This document shows positions 59,251 to 64,000 of a DNA stretch of 64,000 nucleotides, piece after piece. This DNA is from Gnetum montanum (taxonomy: Eukaryota > Streptophyta > Gnetopsida > Gnetales > Gnetaceae): positions 44,141 through 108,140 of the forward strand of contig MNCI01004660.1 in NCBI GenBank assembly GCA_015680685.1. Direction: 5' to 3'. How positions within the stretch are numbered: the stretch's first letter is position 1; the number at the start of each line of letters is the position of its first letter. The position numbers and the translations under genes were made by a program. Below the pieces are notes generated by a model that did not search any database, had not been told where the DNA came from, and worked only from the letters and a program-made list of their open reading frames with translations.

Positions 59251-60480
59251 AGTTGTTGTGCTACAACAAAAACTATGAACATATGCTACAAATTGACAAA
59301 GAGTTTCTCTCTCTAATGGCATCATATTTGCTTCAAAAAGCAACAAATCATATTGGATCTACCTTTTAACCTAAATTTCTTCTACCAAAAAATGCTTCTG
59401 AACTTCTTCTATTTTCTTCCAATACTTGCTAGCAAGTCTAAGACCCCACCTACATACACATACAAAAGAGTTGGTTTCACATTAGAACAAAACAATTATT
59501 CTTTGATTCCCCATGCTAAGATAGTGTCCTTTTGAAAATTGCTTTTTAAATCAAATAAGTCTCTCAATCCACATGCAATCCTCTGTTTGATGGACACCTT
59601 AAAACATCTTTTCCAAATGGGAAAAATAAATATGCATTTAAATGAAAAGGCTTATAACTTTGAATTATAATTTTAAAGAAAAATAGGAAAATAGTTTGAT
59701 AGTGTTACATCTTTATGAACTTTATCTTTTCCATTACAAAACTAAAGAGAGTAATTAGAAAAACAAAAGCAATTAAGTCTCTCAAAAATTTGGTTATTAT
59801 CTTTCTATAAGTTAGACCAAGTAAACCAATCTTTGTAATGAACATAAAAATAAGCATCATATAAAAAAAATTGTTTCTTAAGATCACATCAAACAAAGAG
59901 CTCATGATCTACAAGCTAAGAAGAAGCTACAACAATTTTGTCATAGAAATTTTCCAACATATTAAAATCAACACAAAAAAGCCAATGAATGTTTAGCAAA
60001 CTTATAAAAGAAATTACTAGAGAGTACTTCAATATACAAAAGTAGGAACATAAATGTTACAACTACCAAAAGGGCCTAACACACCTTGAAGAATTTCCAA
60101 AGACTATAGAATTATATTCCTTGAGAGAGAATTTTATTAGACTACAAATGATTGATAATAAGAGCTACACTATATTGACATGTATTATGATTAGGAAATA
60201 ATACTATACAATTATGAAAAATATTGTCACCAACCATGACTATATCTAAATTAGAAATTTTAATCTCTTGAAGAAGAATGAAATCAGAAAATAAATGTTG
60301 CATGTAAAGAAAACTACTAGCAACTTTCATCCAAATTCCATTAGTAAGACCTCAAACATTTCATTATTGGTTAACATTGGGCAGAAGAAGGAGAGTTCTC
60401 TACTCTATCAATGGAATCAACATCTTCAAAAGAAGTTGTCTCTATATCTTAACCAAGGACTACAAAAGAAATATTGACAA
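59251..60480 (-). pseudogene. LINE fragment: endonuclease domain
   Basis: Minus-strand frame 60330-60142 with FLYMQHLFSDFILLQEIKIS, fitting the N-terminal part of an APE-type endonuclease (the '..LQET..' motif); here Glu is kept as LQEIK. NVxGLTNGIW-like residues precede it. The rest (59905-59705 and further) is too decayed to assign. Confidence 0.65.
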
Positions 60481-60780
60481 ATGAAATATCTTGAAAATGT
60501 TATTTATCATAAAGATTTAACATGTATCTACTAAGAGATGCATTTCCTTGATGTTATATGTTTTATAAAATCATTTAGAAACCATCTAAATTAATAGTAG
60601 GTTTTTGTAAGATCTTAGGAACATACATGTATTTCCCCATGTTCATCAAAGAATTCTTTGGAATTGAATTGATTGGAATTTTTTTAGAAGGCACATTCTA
60701 CCAACGAGTGTAACAAGTGCCTTCCTTAGTGTTTTTTATTCTATAGAACCCTTTGAAAACCATCTAAATCATTAATAGGT
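60481..60780 (-). other. Possible LINE ORF1 remnant
   Basis: A motif AAACCATCTAAAT...AATAGTAGGTTT occurs twice (about 60575 and 60755). On the minus strand both read like the 'NLDGF' segment common in LINE ORF1. Weak evidence. Confidence 0.3.
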
Positions 60781-60784
60781 TTAT

Positions 60785-61090
60785 ACTGGGTGATTAGCTC
60801 ATTGTCCTCTTAAATAAGAGGTTGTTAGTTCAAGTCACACTTGAGGCATCATTTTATTCTTCTATAATTCCTCTAAAGCATTGTGTTAGCTATCTATCTT
60901 CAAATGTACTTATAGTCATTCCTTCATGTTCTGACACCCACCTCTTGGTGAGGAGGTTGTGGGTTCAATTCTTGTCTCTACCTATGGGTGTGGTAGTAGT
61001 AAAGTATGGTGGGACACTTTTGTTTAGTAGGTCACATCTACCATACTTTAGTGAGAAGTTCTGCTATTGGTCCCTATGTCCATTTTCTCA
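60785..61090 (+). repeat. tRNA-derived SINE-like repeat with two B boxes
   Basis: 60788-60840 has an A-box-like TTAGCTCATTG and a B box GTTCAAGTC (about 60829). A second strong B box GGGTTCAATTC lies at about 60961, followed by GTCTCTACCTATGGGTGTGG and a T-rich end. Probably two overlapping SINE-type insertions. Confidence 0.5.
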
Positions 61091-61410
61091 AGAAAAAAAT
61101 GTAGAATATTGAAATCATTAAATCATTTTTCATTTAATCTAATGCTCTACGTTTCATGGAGTCTACTTTGAAGGTTAGAAATTTTGGATTTGATGATGTA
61201 TCTTTACCTAGAAATCGATAGGAATATCTTTAAACTATCAACATTATTTACTCTAAAATTGAGCCACAAATGTAAGAAATTTCTTTGCTACTTGCATCAA
61301 CAAATTCTTTTGCCAAGGTCATTGCTTATGACTTGTAGAAAATCAAAGGCCATGCTAATCTCAATGGTAGTTGTATAAGGTCATTAACAAGTACTTGGCC
61401 CTAATGCAAA

Positions 61411-61575
61411 AGCTTTAGAGAGCACTAGTGGTAAAGACTCTTGATTTGAAAAGCTTAAGTCATGGGTTAAATTTTGGTAGGCAATGTTGAGGTATAAAGT
61501 TCTAATTGGACTATATATCTTGGGGTGTACTTATATTAAAAATAATTTCAGGTTCCAGCACATCTCCCTACCCAA
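61411..61575 (+). repeat. SINE-like repeat outside the triplicated segment
   Basis: Starts near AGCACTAGTGGTAAAGACTC (A box), with a B-box-like GGGTTAAATTT at about 61464 and the tail ATCTTGGGGTGTACTTATAT...AATTTCAGGTTC. It shares start and tail with 4690-4795 and 5766-5910, which supports a dispersed family. Confidence 0.6.
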
Positions 61576-62550
61576 AAGCTTGGGAGTGCACTATAATAAT
61601 TCAACGATTTAATTTTAAGATTTTTATTCTACTAGCTTGATCATCTAATCTATACCTTAGTTAATTAAATCCAAGATTTGAGAAACTAAAAGTTTATTCT
61701 TTGAATGTATTTTATAATACTTAGGATGCCAAACTTCAAGTTACATCAAAAGATAGGATTGTATAACCCAACTTTTCAATATCTAGGATTTTCCATAAGT
61801 AGGAGAAGCAATGTTTGATCATGTTTCAGAGATGCCTTTTCAAGTTTTCATCCTTCCACACAATCTTGAAAAACCTCTCCTCCAAGGTAGGAAAAGGATC
61901 GGCTCTTGCCCTCATTTAAAACCACTCTCATGGATCTTACTGCTTACTAAAGAGTTTCTTCTAAAAAGAAGGAGAAAACTATTTCTAAAAATAAAAGAAA
62001 GCTTCAATAATAAGACTCAATGAACAAATAATAACAAAAGCTAAAAGCTTCCCGTCCTTGAACCTCTAGAATAAAAAGAAATTAATAGCAAAACGAGTAG
62101 TTAAAGGATATCCCTAAAAAGTTCTACTAAAGACAATTATGTTGACAAAATATTGTTAGGTTCATTTTATTCTTTTGCATCATTTTATGAAAAAATAATC
62201 CAACTCTACTACATACCTTGATCCAACGTTTCCTTGCATTAAAAACCACTTATCGTTTCTCTCCGATTTGCTTTAGACACAAAAAAAATAGAAGAGGCAT
62301 CACTTTCAAAGAAAATATCGAGTTGGTTGTGTATACTTTTTCCGTAAAAGAAAACTACCTCTAAATATAGCATCAAAAATACGATACAAACCATGGAAGC
62401 CTGATCCAACACTACTACATAAGTCGATCCAATGTTTCCTTTGGTTTATGAAAAAAATAAGGTGTAACTCGTATTTACTTTAGAGGTATTAAAATACAAG
62501 AAGACCACTGTCAAAAATGGTCAAAGATTGAAACGGATATAATAATTCAA
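61576..62550. other. AT-rich intergenic sequence
   Basis: No gene or known repeat recognised. A short duplicated phrase (ATCCAAC...CTACTACAT..., about 62197-62222 and 62405-62436) is the only internal structure seen. Confidence 0.5.
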
Positions 62551-64000
62551 CATTGTAGAGGACCCAGTTTATCACCCCTGAAAATTCCAATTCAACCTTG
62601 GTAAATTTATTCATTTTATTGTAAGAGTAAGATAACAGAATTCATGTACTTTGCTTGCAAAATGAAATCAGAATTGAAGTGTGTTTGTAAATCCAGCTTG
62701 TTGAACAAAAGTTTACCAACAGTTTTACAGATGAAGATTTCAATTTAGCTTGCTGCAGCCGGGGAGAGCAGGATGAAAAGATCACAGATTCAAAAAATTT
62801 TCAGTATATCCACGAAGAAGGAACTGTCTCATGCCCCCTGCATCTGAGTTCACTATGAGCTGGTACCAACAACTCAGCGTCCAGATCATCGAACCCATTG
62901 GATATAGTTCAGGGGTAAGACTGCACTCGGCACTGTTACCGTGGATTTTTAGACTTGTAACACTGTTTTCGGCTCTTTTTTATCAAAATTTTTAGATTCT
63001 GTGACTACAGGCAGCGCACAGGTCATGTTAAACTGTCCAAATCAAGTGAAGTCATGTGAAATGTCCAAATCAACTGAACTCAGCTCATTGGAAGCATGCA
63101 TGTACGGAGGAGGAAGATATGAGTTCGATTTAACAGCTTTGTCAAAGCTGAAGAAGTACAAAACTCAGGTCATGTAAGCTATCCATGTACTGGGGCCACC
63201 AAACTGGCAATGTTCTCAGAATTATTGACGATCTAATTGAAGACCATGAGGTAACCTGACCATGTTCTCGAACTTGCAATCGGCCGATCGAGGCTACTTA
63301 AAGCAAGAAGAGGGCAGTAATAAAATGTTGGAACACAGTTCCCGTAATTGCAGAATAGCTGTTTTTTCATGCTTTATTAAAATTTGAAAGTTCCCTTTTT
63401 CATTAAATCTATTTTGCGCTCTATAGGTAATTCAATTATTAACTCTCGCCCACTCTATTATAGCTCCGAGATTAATTCAATTTTTCCCTTTCTATCGAAC
63501 AGATAATTGTACGTTTAAGTCTACATATCGGTTAATAGAGAGATTACATAGATTCAGGTATGGTATACACCCTTGGTAGATTGAATCTATTTAGGATAAA
63601 TATCTCACCATCAAGAAATTGAGCCTGTGTTGACTAATACCAGGTATCGTTCTTTGCAATATACTGTTCATGCATCATTGCAGCTGAAATTTAATTTGCA
63701 TAAAAATTCAAACGTTTGATGGATAGGCATTTTTTACCGGTACCTGACAAAGACCTACACATTTCCTGGATTACTTTTCAGGTACTGAAAAAATCAAGAG
63801 ATTTATCACTAATAAAGCCGATGGAAGAATCATTGCTGCAAATCCACAGCAGTTTCCGACCATGTTTTGTCACGACAAGGTTCAGATATTTATTTGTGAA
63901 GCAGAAACTTAAAATAGAGCCATTTAGACGTCATCTATTTCGGCGTAAATTAATCACAAACACGCAAACAACGTAACCGCCAAAACTGAACTTTTAACTG
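62551..64000. other. Low-repeat region of unknown nature at the right edge
   Basis: Base composition is more even than in the preceding sequence, with no LTR or LINE similarity that I can see and no match elsewhere in the window. Open frames are short; the longest (63716-63976, 86 codons) has no recognised motif. It may be intron, promoter or UTR of a gene beyond the window. Confidence 0.4.

Noticed and set aside
60788-60850. tRNA-gene-like sequence
   Set aside because: A and B boxes and an anticodon-like stem can be drawn, but no paired acceptor stem exists, and a second B box follows at 60961, as in SINEs.
63716-63976. 86-codon open frame near the right edge
   Set aside because: No recognisable domain, no paralogue in the window and a length expected by chance in AT-rich DNA.

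Overview
The window is repeat-dominated nuclear DNA of a seed plant. The evidence is a plant-type NRT1/PTR (NPF) transporter gene with introns, Copia and Ty3/gypsy LTR retrotransposons with plant-type primer sites, plant LINEs, a hAT transposase fossil and tRNA-derived SINE-like repeats. The large load of old, broken elements would suit a gymnosperm or another large genome, but the species cannot be fixed from sequence alone. I see no intact host protein-coding gene, no rRNA, no functional tRNA and no CRISPR array.

Layout. Three paralogous copies of one segment organise the first 57 kb. Copy A (1-8880) starts inside the last exon of an NPF gene. It continues through 3' flank, a LINE remnant, a solo gypsy LTR, a reverse gypsy LTR and an Athila-like 3' end. 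Copy B (15028-32678) carries the fuller NPF pseudogene, with exons 1-4 recognisable. Exon 4 is split by a 6.2-kb Copia element flanked by a GAGGA duplication, and the same downstream series follows. Copy C (35925-57353) keeps only the last codons of the NPF gene. At the two positions where A and B have a solo or truncated LTR, copy C has complete elements: a forward gypsy element (40423-46856, target duplication AGCAT) and a reverse gypsy element (47476-57353, target duplication TTAAT).

Between A and B lie a reverse gypsy gag fragment (8881-11970), a fourth partial copy of the LINE piece (11971-12720), short direct repeats and a hAT transposase fossil (13151-14546). Between B and C lies an Athila-like element (30904-35933) with gag, protease and only the C-terminal tail of integrase; its tail runs directly into the copy C NPF stub. 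From 57359 to about 60780 are minus-strand LINE fragments in an odd domain order. From 60780 to 61575 there are tRNA-derived repeats. From about 62.5 kb to the end is low-repeat sequence in which I recognise no gene.

How the pieces relate. Nothing here looks like a working pathway. The interest is historical. Shared insertion sites, shared target duplications and shared stop codons allow the order of insertion, pseudogenisation, segmental duplication, LTR-LTR recombination and deletion to be read from one window.
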